IMG/VR virus record: IMGVR_UViG_3300049846_001619
Location: 1 to 48,601 of that record
Reading direction: 5' to 3' (one strand)
From: a virus
Length of the DNA stretch: 48,601 bases
Position numbers and translations under genes: made by a program. This document shows positions 1-7,581 of this stretch, one piece after another (position 1 is the first letter of the stretch; every line of letters begins with the position of its first letter). Below the pieces are notes generated by a model that saw nothing but the letters and a program-made list of their open reading frames with translations, did no database searches and had not been told where the DNA came from.

Positions 1-230
1 GCTTTTTCTTCCCAATCTTTAATTTTTTCTTGAACACGTTTCGGAATTTTATAGGTGAGGTCTCTGATAATTCCCGCTTCAACTAGGAAATTTTTTAATT
101 TACTACCCGACACAACCCAGCGTAAAAAAAGGGCTTCCCAATCTAGCCCTTGTGCCCATACCGGGCGATCCCATTTGGCTTTAGGCCCCGATCCAGGACG
201 ATAGCCGCCCGCTCCCTTTGGCGTTTCCAT
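1..230 (-). CDS. Small basic protein cut by the window edge; possible small-terminase-like N-terminus
   Basis: The ATG is at 230 and the frame is open to base 1 (76 codons). Joining base 1 to base 48601 continues the frame for eight residues (ASRDQETA) to a TAA at 48577-48579, giving an 84-residue protein. The N-terminus, with the run GGYRPGSGPK, is of the kind often seen at the start of phage small terminase subunits and other DNA-binding phage proteins. The rest is short, helical and lysine-rich. It lies a few genes upstream of the large terminase once the ends are joined. The functional guess is weak; the reading frame is well supported. Confidence 0.6.
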   Translation of the reverse strand, partial: METPKGAGGYRPGSGPKAKWDRPVWAQGLDWEALFLRWVVSGSKLKNFLVEAGIIRDLTYKIPKRVQEKIKDWEEK

Positions 231-263
231 TTTGTTTTTATTTCCCAATTAAATTATTGGAAA

Positions 264-626
264 TTATTTTACGGCTAAAATTAATTCTCGCAACGATTTT
301 TTCAAATCGGAAAAGTTAGCAGTGACCAAAAGTCCAGGTACCTGAATTTGATAAGCTTCCTGTGTAGAGCTAAAAAGGGCGATTGGCTGGTATCCGAAAG
401 TGCGCGGATCAGTAGCTAGTTGGCTGTACGATTCTGCTAGTGGGTGGGGAGTAAGGCGCGATGGCCAGGCGATTGCTAGCCGCCGTTTGGCCCACAACCG
501 CCACGACAGATTAGCCATGGTCAAGATAGCGGTAGGTGGCTCGGTATCGAGGCCTGGGAAGCCAGCGCGTAGGAGCGGGAAGGCGAAGTGCCCGGCTATG
601 ATGATTAGCTTAGAATGGTTGCCCAA
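264..626 (-). CDS. Hypothetical protein (120 aa)
   Basis: This frame fills the space between two better supported genes and lies 3 bases after the stop of the gene upstream. The longest form begins with TTG at 626 and has no clear ribosome site. An internal ATG at 518 is the other option. I recognise no domain. The N-terminal third is hydrophobic and basic and the last 20 residues look helical and charged. It could be a real late-operon gene or a chance frame, although the tight spacing favours a gene. Confidence 0.45.
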   Translation of the reverse strand: MGNHSKLIIIAGHFAFPLLRAGFPGLDTEPPTAILTMANLSWRLWAKRRLAIAWPSRLTPHPLAESYSQLATDPRTFGYQPIALFSSTQEAYQIQVPGLLVTANFSDLKKSLRELILAVK

Positions 627-629
627 GGG

Positions 630-1061
630 CTAGCGGTCCCCGACCAATTTATACCGCTCCAAAAATTCCCCAAGAGGCATAACCCAGGTTTCTACGTTTC
701 GATAAACCACTGCATCGGTGCAATCGCCGACAAAGCAAGCAACGCAAACGATTGTATAGACATGATTGGGATGGCCCGACCGGTGCTGCCATCGCTGTCC
801 CACAATTGGCTGATTCACTTGCTTATTCACGTTCGCATTCTCCCTAGGCGCCTTGTGTTTGGCAATCAAGGCATTAAATCGTTCGATTGGAGACGGTAAT
901 GGGTCAATCACCTTAGGTCTACTCATCATGGCTCTACCTATTCCAAACGTTATTTTTCCAACCACCCACCCACAAGCCGCGACGAGCAAATACCAAACGA
1001 ACGGTATTTTGTGCTCAATAATATCGAGAACTAATTTCAGGGCCTCTAGTTGTTCACTCAT
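630..1061 (-). CDS. Membrane-anchored protein with a DUF1653-like C-terminal domain
   Basis: The protein has 143 residues. A hydrophobic segment at about residues 21-42 should span or anchor in the inner membrane. Residues 86-143 resemble the DUF1653 fold: a G-x-x-W/Y-x-H start, a Y-x-I/V strand, a VVYRN strand, then W-x-x-P with a closing EFLERY helix. DUF1653 is a small beta domain of unknown function common in bacteria and phages; its fusion to a membrane anchor here is what the sequence shows. The start overlaps the upstream stop as ATGA (1058-1061), so it is probably translationally coupled. Confidence 0.7.
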   Translation of the reverse strand: MSEQLEALKLVLDIIEHKIPFVWYLLVAACGWVVGKITFGIGRAMMSRPKVIDPLPSPIERFNALIAKHKAPRENANVNKQVNQPIVGQRWQHRSGHPNHVYTIVCVACFVGDCTDAVVYRNVETWVMPLGEFLERYKLVGDR

Positions 1062-1291
1062 TGCGTTTGAGCCTCAATCATTGCCTCAAAGGCATCAAAT
1101 ACATCATTCAAAAACGCATTCGATATTTTTTTTAGTGCTTCATAGGCCGCATTCCGTTCATCCTCGGTAATGCCTATTCGTTTCAAATCCGCTAGCACAT
1201 GCTGGTCATTGAGCCCGCCGATGACCTTCCCTAGATCAAAGAGAAATAAGCATACCGTTGCTGTTTCCTCGGCTTTATTTTTTTGTGGCAT
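1058..1291 (-). CDS. Hypothetical small helical protein (77 aa)
   Basis: The ATG is at 1291, and the stop overlaps the next start as ATGA. The protein is acidic and predicted largely helical, with a charged patch (ITEDERNAAYEAL) in the middle. I do not recognise the family. Its place within a run of coupled small genes supports it as real. Confidence 0.6.
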   Translation of the reverse strand: MPQKNKAEETATVCLFLFDLGKVIGGLNDQHVLADLKRIGITEDERNAAYEALKKISNAFLNDVFDAFEAMIEAQTQ

Positions 1292-1303
1292 AGGGTCTAG
1301 CCC

Positions 1304-1633
1304 TCACAATCCAAGCATCGGCCACATAGACCGTGGTGTAGTTTTCCGCATAGCTTCCAAATCCTCTTGGTCTGCCTGCTCATCAAATTCGCCGTCCTTA
1401 ATCCTCTCAATGATCGCGCGTAAGGCTTCCCTAACGACCTTAGGCGTAGCTGGCCTTGCTGCCTCACCTACTAAAAGACCTATGAGCATTGCCTTGGGTG
1501 TCGCGTATTTTTGGTTCTTGTAGTCGTGGAATTCCCCGGCTTTTGCCTCGGTAATGATCGTGCGCAGTCCTAGGCTTTGAAAGCCGGTAGCCTCAAGTTC
1601 TGCCACTAGCTCAACCATCGTGCTTTTTATCAT
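1304..1633 (-). CDS. Hypothetical protein (109 aa)
   Basis: The ATG at 1633 overlaps the upstream stop as ATGA (1630-1633); a second ATG lies five codons in. The protein is helical with a hydrophobic patch (AMLIGLLVGEAAR) in the centre and an acidic stretch (GEFDEQADQEDLEAM) near the C-terminus. No known domain was recognised. It belongs to the accessory cluster at the promoter-proximal end of the late operon. Confidence 0.65.
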   Translation of the reverse strand: MIKSTMVELVAELEATGFQSLGLRTIITEAKAGEFHDYKNQKYATPKAMLIGLLVGEAARPATPKVVREALRAIIERIKDGEFDEQADQEDLEAMRKTTPRSMWPMLGL

Positions 1634-1881
1634 TTGTGTTCATCCTCTATATCTTGAGCCAAAACGTCTCTCGTAACATATCTTTCAGTATCTAAGATCA
1701 AATCCTTCAACATATCGACAGTTTCATAAACGCTCTGCTGCCAAGTCATAAACGATCTTGTTGGTATTGTTTTATCGATTCGAATGATATAGCCAACCAA
1801 TTGCACACGCCTGCCTAGGCTTTCCCAGCGATTCGCTAAGTCCTCATTCGCCCTAATTTTCAAATGTTGTAAATCGCTCAT
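1630..1881 (-). CDS. Hypothetical helical protein (83 aa)
   Basis: A longer in-frame extension to 1929 exists, but the ATG at 1881 forms an ATGA overlap with the upstream stop and begins MSDLQHLKIR, so I chose it. The product is rich in helix-forming residues (RANEDLANRWESLGRR, then a region around YETVDMLKDLILDTE). No family was recognised. Confidence 0.65.
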   Translation of the reverse strand: MSDLQHLKIRANEDLANRWESLGRRVQLVGYIIRIDKTIPTRSFMTWQQSVYETVDMLKDLILDTERYVTRDVLAQDIEDEHK

Positions 1882-2795
1882 CCCTTTGGTTTCCCAGTCA
1901 ATGCCTGCGCCAGTGTCGCCGATGGCCAAAGCGCATGAGCAGCAAAAATCAAACAGGCGTTACCAAATAGATTCAGATAACGGACCTCCGTATGGTCCAC
2001 GTCAAAACATTTCTCAGGCGGATCGACTGAACGATGATTGCGGCACGCTATCGGACGCACGTCGTAAATCGAACAGTCGTTATTCTCTTGTAGAAAAGCG
2101 CATCTCCGCTCTGGCCTAGTAATTTTGCTCGCGTGGTATTCCATGCTCATAGAGCCGTGCAACACTAACTTTACCGGATCAATGACACGATGAGGTTCGG
2201 TAGCTAGCAGGTTCCGAATGACCTTAGCCTCTGCCTCAAACGTCAACACTGGTTGATAGCAACAGCCAGCGCAGCCACGCTTACAGCTAAAGATCTGACC
2301 CTCTGCCGAATCGTCGATAAAGCGCCAGATGAAAGCCAAGGCGGTATGCTCAGGCTTACTGCGTAGCCATTTATAGACGCTGATCGCATAGCCTAGAATC
2401 ATCGTCCTTTGACGCTCGGGACCCTTATCAGCAAACACGCCCAGGCATTCCGGTACCGCGATATTGCCAGTTGGCAACACTTCAAATCCAAATCCTCGTA
2501 GTGTCTTGGTATCTGATTTTTCTAGGGCTTCAGTAAATTTGCGTGCGTATTTTGCTGCTTTGTCTTTGGTCTCGTTCATTTCTTTGAGTAGGTGTTGGTA
2601 TTGTTCTTCGGTCATGGTCATGACTTTGGCTTTCGGGTTTTTGCACTTGTTGCAGGTCACTCTATGCCACTTGGTCGTTAGTTCATTCGGTGTTTGCCAG
2701 CTGCTACCGCAAACGGTTACAGGTCCCGTTTGGAGTACCGCACGTCCGGCTTCGGTCTTGAGTGTTGCTTTATGTATCGATTTTGTTGTCTGCAT
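1878..2795 (-). CDS. YkgJ-type cysteine-cluster protein fused to an N-terminal zinc-finger-like domain
   Basis: The protein has 305 residues. The C-terminal part carries the YkgJ signature (PF03692, putative zinc- or iron-binding): C171, C175, C178-C179, then C232, C241 and C251 in CAFLQENNDCSIYDVRPIAC. YkgJ proteins are thought to bind metal; no reaction is firmly known. Residues 1-55 carry a second metal-site pattern (H8, C29, C48-x2-C51) typical of small free-standing phage zinc-finger proteins. Residues 60-100 look like a charged helix linking the two. The start overlaps the upstream gene by 26 bases. The fusion is seen directly; a role such as metal-dependent regulation is only inferred. 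Confidence 0.8.
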   Translation of the reverse strand: MQTTKSIHKATLKTEAGRAVLQTGPVTVCGSSWQTPNELTTKWHRVTCNKCKNPKAKVMTMTEEQYQHLLKEMNETKDKAAKYARKFTEALEKSDTKTLRGFGFEVLPTGNIAVPECLGVFADKGPERQRTMILGYAISVYKWLRSKPEHTALAFIWRFIDDSAEGQIFSCKRGCAGCCYQPVLTFEAEAKVIRNLLATEPHRVIDPVKLVLHGSMSMEYHASKITRPERRCAFLQENNDCSIYDVRPIACRNHRSVDPPEKCFDVDHTEVRYLNLFGNACLIFAAHALWPSATLAQALTGKPKG

Positions 2796-3021
2796 TGATC
2801 AAGTCTGGCTCTAGGAATTTTTGTGCCCACAAATCGTCTTCGGTCTCGATGATGGCTATGACTGGTTTTTTTTTGTTGGTAGATGAGATTTTGATTTCGT
2901 CTAGTGTCTTGAGTAATTCAATTACGCCGTAAGGCTCTAGGCGTTCCACGATTGCCGAGCCACGCCAAACGTGGATAGCTATAGGGCTAGGGTTTGCGAT
3001 GCGTATGGTGTCGATCATCAA
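2770..3021 (-). CDS. Hypothetical protein (83 aa)
   Basis: The start ATGATG at 3021 overlaps the upstream stop as ATGA. The protein is a mix of short beta strands (AIHVWRGSAIVERL, KKPVIAIIETEDD) and ends in an acidic tail. It overlaps the YkgJ-type gene by 26 bases. No domain was recognised. Confidence 0.6.
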   Translation of the reverse strand: MMIDTIRIANPSPIAIHVWRGSAIVERLEPYGVIELLKTLDEIKISSTNKKKPVIAIIETEDDLWAQKFLEPDLINADNKIDT

Positions 3022-3449
3022 TTTACTATCGCAGTAGTCATAACCGACTGCACTGTTTCCAGGGCCGCCGCAATTTGCTTTTCCATTTGCAGTAGGAACC
3101 CTGTCAAATTTGAATAGGCCAAAATTCTGATTGGCCTCGGACTATGCGTCAATACTCCGATATGTTCATCATCTTCATTTTTCGCATTCCGCAATTTCAC
3201 GCATAGCCGCCAACCATGCGGCTGAATTTTGCACCAGCCTAAAAGGACTTGTTCACTATCATCATTGTCACCGCCAGTCATGACATGCCAACACTCAACC
3301 CCTGGACATTTCGAGTTTAGAAATGCCTCTAGGTCAGCCAAGTGCTTACTAACTTGATCCGAGGCCTCATTGAGTTGTTCGGATAGGCTAGAAATCCTTT
3401 CGTAAACCGTTTGCTTCCTCGGTCGTTTCATCGTCACTTCATTCATCAT
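3018..3449 (-). CDS. Hypothetical protein with N-terminal coiled coil (143 aa)
   Basis: The ATG at 3449 overlaps the upstream stop as ATGA. Residues 15-48 form a likely coiled coil (ERISSLSEQLNEASDQVSKH and on). The middle is a beta-rich domain with several tryptophans and cysteines, and the end is helical again. The layout suggests an oligomer with a small globular core. No family was recognised. Confidence 0.65.
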   Translation of the reverse strand: MMNEVTMKRPRKQTVYERISSLSEQLNEASDQVSKHLADLEAFLNSKCPGVECWHVMTGGDNDDSEQVLLGWCKIQPHGWRLCVKLRNAKNEDDEHIGVLTHSPRPIRILAYSNLTGFLLQMEKQIAAALETVQSVMTTAIVN

Positions 3450-3679
3450 CGCACCACCTTCAGCCGTCTGCTTGTTTCGATTCTGATTTCACGCACCATG
3501 CGTTTAAGAGTTTTCTCAAGGTCCCCACGCTTAACCGAATCTAGGATCAGCTGTAGCGATGCCCCAGCGCCCGCGTAGTATAGGGTTTCATCCCAAGCGA
3601 TTTGGTCTGCTGACCTAGCGTCGATCTCCGCAAAGTCGGCTAGGTATGATTGCAAAATATCGCGCAGCCTAGATTTCAA
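3446..3679 (-). CDS. Hypothetical helical protein with a TTG start (77 aa)
   Basis: The start codon is TTG at 3679, overlapping the stop of the ribbon-helix-helix gene as TTGA; coupling to that gene probably explains use of the weak start. The protein is charged and helical (SVKRGDLEKTLKRMVREIR near the C-terminus). No recognised domain. Confidence 0.6.
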   Translation of the reverse strand: MKSRLRDILQSYLADFAEIDARSADQIAWDETLYYAGAGASLQLILDSVKRGDLEKTLKRMVREIRIETSRRLKVVR

Positions 3680-3849
3680 AGCACTACCCGATCATTTGCA
3701 AATAGGCTCGTAAGGTGCCCACGTAACCACTCCGACGTATTAGCGCAGCCATTGCGTTTGGCCATCGCATCCATAGCCCTTTTAATGTCGGGTAGTAAAC
3801 GCACGCTGACTATCGAGGTTTTTGGCCCTTTGCGTTTTTTCTTTTCCAT
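3676..3849 (-). CDS. Ribbon-helix-helix DNA-binding protein (57 aa)
   Basis: This small gene runs from the ATG at 3849 to a TGA at 3676-3678. A basic N-terminus (MEKKKRKGPK) is followed by a beta ribbon (TSIVSVRLLP) and two helices (DIKRAMDAMAKRNG, then NTSEWLRGHLTSLFAN). This is the Arc/CopG/MetJ layout, in which the paired ribbon enters the major groove. It probably binds operator DNA as a dimer. It lies about 0.65 kb downstream of a promoter carrying a dyad (4501-4518) and could be the factor that reads it; that link is inference. Confidence 0.8.
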   Translation of the reverse strand: MEKKKRKGPKTSIVSVRLLPDIKRAMDAMAKRNGCANTSEWLRGHLTSLFANDRVVL

Positions 3850-3864
3850 TCTTTTCGATCCTCT

Positions 3865-4284
3865 TTAAGGCTGCTCATCTAGGATTTTCAGACCAACTCT
3901 GTCATATTCATTGCGCCAGACGAAACGCCTTACCCCATTTTTTCTTTGAACGCCCATCAAATCATCATCAAAAAGCCAATCACTGCGATACTCAAACTCG
4001 ACTCTGAATCCAATTGTGAGGTCCATCGGCTCATCAATTTCAGTTACACGTTCACAGCCGCAAGCCGTCCGCAGAATGACCGTGCTAGATTCCATAGCTA
4101 ACCGCTTGGTCACGTCATCCCTAAAAATCTTACCATCCCCAGCTTTAACTGAATTTAGATCGATATATGAATACCGCTGCCCAAAAATCCTAGCTACTAG
4201 TCGCGTGTCCTCGACTACGAATTTGACCGAGCTATGCAGGATCTTGACAGGCTTAAAGAGCCAATATTTATTTATCGGATTCAT
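3865..4284 (-). CDS. Hypothetical beta-rich protein (139 aa)
   Basis: I start this gene at the ATG at 4284 (MNPINKYW), which leaves a 17-base overlap with the upstream gene; a longer in-frame extension to 4431 would overlap that gene almost fully. The sequence alternates short strands and charged residues and has a CGCERV motif and an acidic patch (WLFDDDLMGV). No family was recognised. Confidence 0.6.
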   Translation of the reverse strand: MNPINKYWLFKPVKILHSSVKFVVEDTRLVARIFGQRYSYIDLNSVKAGDGKIFRDDVTKRLAMESSTVILRTACGCERVTEIDEPMDLTIGFRVEFEYRSDWLFDDDLMGVQRKNGVRRFVWRNEYDRVGLKILDEQP

Positions 4285-4459
4285 ACGGGCACCAGTTTGG
4301 CCGTGGTTTGATTTTGTCGTGATAACTGAAATCGTGAGCACGGCCATCATCACCGTACTCTGATTCAAATTCTGGATGGTCACAGACATTCCAAACAATT
4401 TCTTCGGGTCCGCCTGCATAATCCGATCCAAGATACTTGCAGCCTGAACAGACTTTCAT
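4268..4459 (-). CDS. Small cysteine-rich protein, zinc-ribbon-like (63 aa)
   Basis: This is the first gene after the promoter at 4489-4517. It has CxxC near the start (C4, C7), a CDHP motif in the middle and RPNWCPYE near the end, so the four cysteines fit one metal site. Small phage proteins with this CxxC / C-x-HP / WCP pattern are common and uncharacterised. The ribosome site AGAGGGGATAGGG lies just ahead of the ATG at 4459. Confidence 0.7.
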   Translation of the reverse strand: MKVCSGCKYLGSDYAGGPEEIVWNVCDHPEFESEYGDDGRAHDFSYHDKIKPRPNWCPYESDK

Positions 4460-4488
4460 CCCTATCCCCTCTCGGCAATTCCGCCTAG

Positions 4489-4517
4489 GTTATCGCCTAT
4501 GTTTACCCGTATGTAAA
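4489..4517 (-). promoter_or_regulatory. Predicted sigma70-type promoter for the late/accessory operon
   Basis: Read on the minus strand, TTTACA (4517-4512, 5 of 6 to the -35 consensus) is followed after exactly 17 bases by GATAAC (4494-4489, 4 of 6 to the -10 consensus). Transcription would start near 4482, about 23 bases upstream of the ATG at 4459. It is the only clear promoter-like element upstream of the long minus-strand operon that runs through the window ends. The -35 lies inside the dyad at 4501-4518. Confidence 0.5.
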
Positions 4518-4518
4518 C
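4501..4518. promoter_or_regulatory. Operator-like dyad GTTTAC-N6-GTAAAC
   Basis: A perfect 6-base inverted repeat with a 6-base spacer overlaps the -35 of the predicted promoter, a usual place for a repressor or activator site. Related TGTAAAC half-sites lie at 7992-7998 and 11300-11328, in the other two large intergenic regions. A phage-encoded regulator is a natural candidate binder; none is proven. Confidence 0.45.
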
Positions 4519-4519
4519 G

Positions 4520-4546
4520 AAAAAACGCACCTAGCCTAGGTGCGTT
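4520..4546 (-). terminator. Rho-independent terminator after the primase-helicase gene
   Basis: On the minus strand an 11-base perfect stem (AACGCACCTAG with CTAGGTGCGTT) is followed by six T. It begins 24 bases after the stop of the primase-helicase gene. It is tightly packed against the next promoter, whose -35 starts 2 bases beyond the T run. Confidence 0.85.
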
Positions 4547-4570
4547 CTTAGTTCATTAATCAGCCGTAAA

Positions 4571-6400
4571 TCAAAAATACGGCTGCTCTAATCGCTCTAG
4601 TAGGTGCAGGCTCGCTGCTGAATCAACTTGCATCATACAGTTTAGCTCTGGTTCAAACTTAAGCCATATCACGCTAGACACGTTCTCTTGTTCAACGACC
4701 CTAGCCTTTTCCACGTCGATCCGCCGCATCATCCCAACCCGGTTAAGAGCTAGGTAATTGTCCGAATCTTGAAGCACCACGCTAAGGCCCTTCTGGCTAC
4801 CCGAATTCACGACCGCATTACGGTCTACTTTTTTCGGCTGCCAAACCGCAATGCCATGAGCGCGGTACTGTTTGACTAGCGTTTGCAGTTCCGCAAAAGC
4901 CTTGACCTTGAGGCTTTGGCCGTTTTCAGTGTCGCCGGTTATGTAATCCCAATTATCGATCACGACCAGCTTGCAGCCATCCTCGCTGAGCATTGTGCGG
5001 ATTTCCTCGATAGTGTCAGCGACCGATACCCGTTTGCCCGCTAGTTCCGAGAAAATCACGTTATCCTTAGCCTTGGCTATCATCGACTCATCAGCGTCTA
5101 AGACTTTGCCGCGGCCGCTGATTTGATCGCTAAGGGTTTTGATCACCTTCCCTCGGTCGCCTTCAAGCTGGATCACGCCACACTTACAGCCCTGTAGCGC
5201 CGCATAGGCTATTATCTCGTTGGCTATAGTCGTCTTACCGATTCCGCTAGGAGCAAGTAGACTGGTTACTTCGCACTCATAAAGGCCGCCTTTGATCCGC
5301 TCATTGAGCGCAGGCCATGCGGTTGTAGTGACTAGGCCTGGTGGGGCCATCTCGGTAGAATCCATTTCAGCTAGGGACTTGCGCTTTCGGCCTTGGGCTA
5401 ATGCCGGTTTGGTCGCCGATAGCACGTCCTCTGCCGTGAGATTTGGTTGAGCCATGAGCCATGCGTTTAGATCCTTGTGCGGTAGGTGCAGTCTCTTAAC
5501 CGCGGTGCCTAGCTTTGCATAGAAACTCTCAACCGCACGCTCGCCAGCCGTGTCGGCGTCCATAGCCAACCAGACCTCGGCGGCCTCAGGCACAAAGCGC
5601 AACAGCGAATGAATGTCAATAGCCGATGCGCCGTTGGGCAGACTTAATGCCGGGATGCCTAATTGATAAGCAGTCATAGCGTCCCATTGGCCCTCGCAAA
5701 CCAAAATCCGTTTAACGGCACCTAGACGCGCCTCTGTTGCGTTTTGATCCTGAGGTAGTACCTTGGCACTATCCAACCATTCCGAGGCCCACACGGGCCG
5801 ACGTAGCCGCCAACAAAGCGGGTTGGTTCCCAGCAGGTGATTGCCGATGGCCGTCTTGGGTCCACCCGTCAACTCAAACCAGTCTGCCGTGGCGGCAGAG
5901 TCCCGGTCGATCACGCGCCGAAGGCGTGCATTGATCCCAACCCAATTGTTGTTGACAAGTGCAAAAAGAGGCCAACGTAAATTTTTAGGGCCACACGTCG
6001 ACACACGCCACGCATCGAGCGTTTCGACCGTAAGCCCACGGCTAAGGCAGTAAGCCAAGAGCTCGGGGTAATGCCCTTGGCTAACTGGTCGCCTAGGCTG
6101 CACGGGCATAGGCGCAGGTGTCCACGGCTTTTCATCAAGGTATGGATCAGGCAGCGGATGGCCAGCTTGTCGGCAAAGCATCGGCCAATTCCCTTTGGCC
6201 TGACAAGCGAAGCACGTCCAGAGGCCTGATACTAAATTGATCGCCAGACTACCGCCACGCTTGGCATGAGCGCAGCACGGCGCAGGTGATACCCGCGCAT
6301 GAGGTCCGCTTTGGTGCGATTCCGTTTTGCGGTCGTAACCGTGTGAATCAAGCCACGCTAAAATTTCACCATCCCTAGGTGCTCTAAACTGTTTCCGCAT
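4571..6400 (-). CDS. Phage primase-helicase (zinc finger + TOPRIM + RecA-like helicase)
   Basis: The start at 6400 (MRKQFRAPRD) follows an AAGGA site and overlaps the upstream gene by 17 bases; it gives 609 residues. A zinc-binding module lies at residues 42-66 (C42, C43 or H45, then C63-x2-C66). A TOPRIM fold follows, with CEG (E236) and DAD (D281, D283). A RecA-like helicase domain has Walker A APSGIGKTT (383-391) and Walker B LVVIDNW (478-484). This is the T7 gp4 type of bifunctional enzyme that makes RNA primers and unwinds DNA at the fork. It follows a winged-helix replication gene in the same operon and is the last gene before a terminator. Confidence 0.92.
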   Translation of the reverse strand: MRKQFRAPRDGEILAWLDSHGYDRKTESHQSGPHARVSPAPCCAHAKRGGSLAINLVSGLWTCFACQAKGNWPMLCRQAGHPLPDPYLDEKPWTPAPMPVQPRRPVSQGHYPELLAYCLSRGLTVETLDAWRVSTCGPKNLRWPLFALVNNNWVGINARLRRVIDRDSAATADWFELTGGPKTAIGNHLLGTNPLCWRLRRPVWASEWLDSAKVLPQDQNATEARLGAVKRILVCEGQWDAMTAYQLGIPALSLPNGASAIDIHSLLRFVPEAAEVWLAMDADTAGERAVESFYAKLGTAVKRLHLPHKDLNAWLMAQPNLTAEDVLSATKPALAQGRKRKSLAEMDSTEMAPPGLVTTTAWPALNERIKGGLYECEVTSLLAPSGIGKTTIANEIIAYAALQGCKCGVIQLEGDRGKVIKTLSDQISGRGKVLDADESMIAKAKDNVIFSELAGKRVSVADTIEEIRTMLSEDGCKLVVIDNWDYITGDTENGQSLKVKAFAELQTLVKQYRAHGIAVWQPKKVDRNAVVNSGSQKGLSVVLQDSDNYLALNRVGMMRRIDVEKARVVEQENVSSVIWLKFEPELNCMMQVDSAASLHLLERLEQPYF

Positions 6401-7526
6401 CCGTGCTTCCTTGCAACGCAACGGGGCCAGTGCGCTGAAACACTTGCGCCCAAGGTTTAATTTCAAAAGCACTCCCAAAGTGCCCTTGCAAAACTTTTTT
6501 TGTATTCGGGTCCAGTAGCCAACCCGATGCCTGCAAATCGTGAATGATTAAGTTTATATGCTTGGCAAAGTGAGAGGGTTTTTTATCCGGAGTGGTCCAC
6601 TGAAAGTGCGCGTATTCTGGCTTGAAAGCTGGTCGATTTTTTTCGTCCATGACCGGCTTACCAGCGCAAAAGAAAACCCACGCCCACGCCAAAGCCTCAC
6701 CGCCATACACGCCAACCATTTTTTCTAACTCACGCCGTTCGCGAGCGATTGCTGGTGCTAGTTGTTGGCGTTGAGCCGACCACGCAGGCCCTTCCGATCC
6801 ATGGCCACGCCTCTCTTGGTACATGGTCCAAATGCTAGCGGCCCCAGATACCCAGCTATCGACAGCAGCACGCCGCTCCGCGGTGATCGCTGTTTTGTTT
6901 TCTTTGCGTTGTACTGATTTTAGTTTGGCATCTTGAATTTTCACGCGGTTTAGTAATTCGTCCTCGGCAATGTCCGTTTGCTCGACGATTGGCTCAGTTG
7001 GCGCATTGTCCACGCTTTCCTTGCCGCCGCCCTCGCCTTCGAGCCAACGGCCCCAGCGACCTAGTGAATCGGCTTTGAACCCTTGCACCGGGAAATCGTA
7101 GGCAGTGCGCTGCACCCAAAGTTTGCCGAAGTGACGACCAAGGGCGCGCGCTGCAAGCAGCGTGGTCTTACCCGCAGCTGCTTTGAGCTCTGGGTGCACG
7201 ATGATTTCCAACGGCAGTTGGCTGTTTTGAGTTTTGGCGGCAACGCCTTTGATCATCCCCGCCCGAGCTAGGGCGTACAAGGCCCGCCGAAGGGTTTTCC
7301 AACTCAGCCCAAGCCGTGCTGCATTTTTGCCCAGGTGAAACTCATGACCACCGAAGCGGCCTGGCTCCCGATCAGTCGTGTCTAAAATTTCAGCAAGGAT
7401 GACTGAGGCCATCACCGAAAAGTCGTGACTGTCCCGACCGTGCTTAGCGCCAAGCAAGCTTATCCGAGTTTCGTACAACAGGGCGTCAAGCCACCGGTTG
7501 AGCCGTGGGTCTAGGTTCGATCGCAT
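6384..7526 (-). CDS. Winged-helix replication initiator-like protein
   Basis: The protein has 380 residues. Residues 65-95 form a helix-turn-helix (LGKNAARLGLSWKTLRRALY, then ALARAGMIKG) of the winged-helix type used by phage replisome organisers. The middle is charged and probably disordered, and the C-terminal 150 residues form a helical domain with many tryptophans. Position directly ahead of the primase-helicase, behind a 0.6 kb non-coding region with nested repeats, suits an origin-binding protein or helicase loader. No sequence signature proves initiation; a plain transcription factor is the alternative. A ribosome site AAGAGAAGAAGA precedes the ATG. Confidence 0.6.
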   Translation of the reverse strand: MRSNLDPRLNRWLDALLYETRISLLGAKHGRDSHDFSVMASVILAEILDTTDREPGRFGGHEFHLGKNAARLGLSWKTLRRALYALARAGMIKGVAAKTQNSQLPLEIIVHPELKAAAGKTTLLAARALGRHFGKLWVQRTAYDFPVQGFKADSLGRWGRWLEGEGGGKESVDNAPTEPIVEQTDIAEDELLNRVKIQDAKLKSVQRKENKTAITAERRAAVDSWVSGAASIWTMYQERRGHGSEGPAWSAQRQQLAPAIARERRELEKMVGVYGGEALAWAWVFFCAGKPVMDEKNRPAFKPEYAHFQWTTPDKKPSHFAKHINLIIHDLQASGWLLDPNTKKVLQGHFGSAFEIKPWAQVFQRTGPVALQGSTDAETV

Positions 7527-7581
7527 TTGTTCTGTCTTCTTCTCTTATTAGTATTCTTGTTTCTGTATCTAATTAGATGAC

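Noticed and set aside
2464-2814. Plus-strand frame over the YkgJ-type gene
   Set aside because: Antisense shadow; the minus-strand protein has two clear metal-site patterns.
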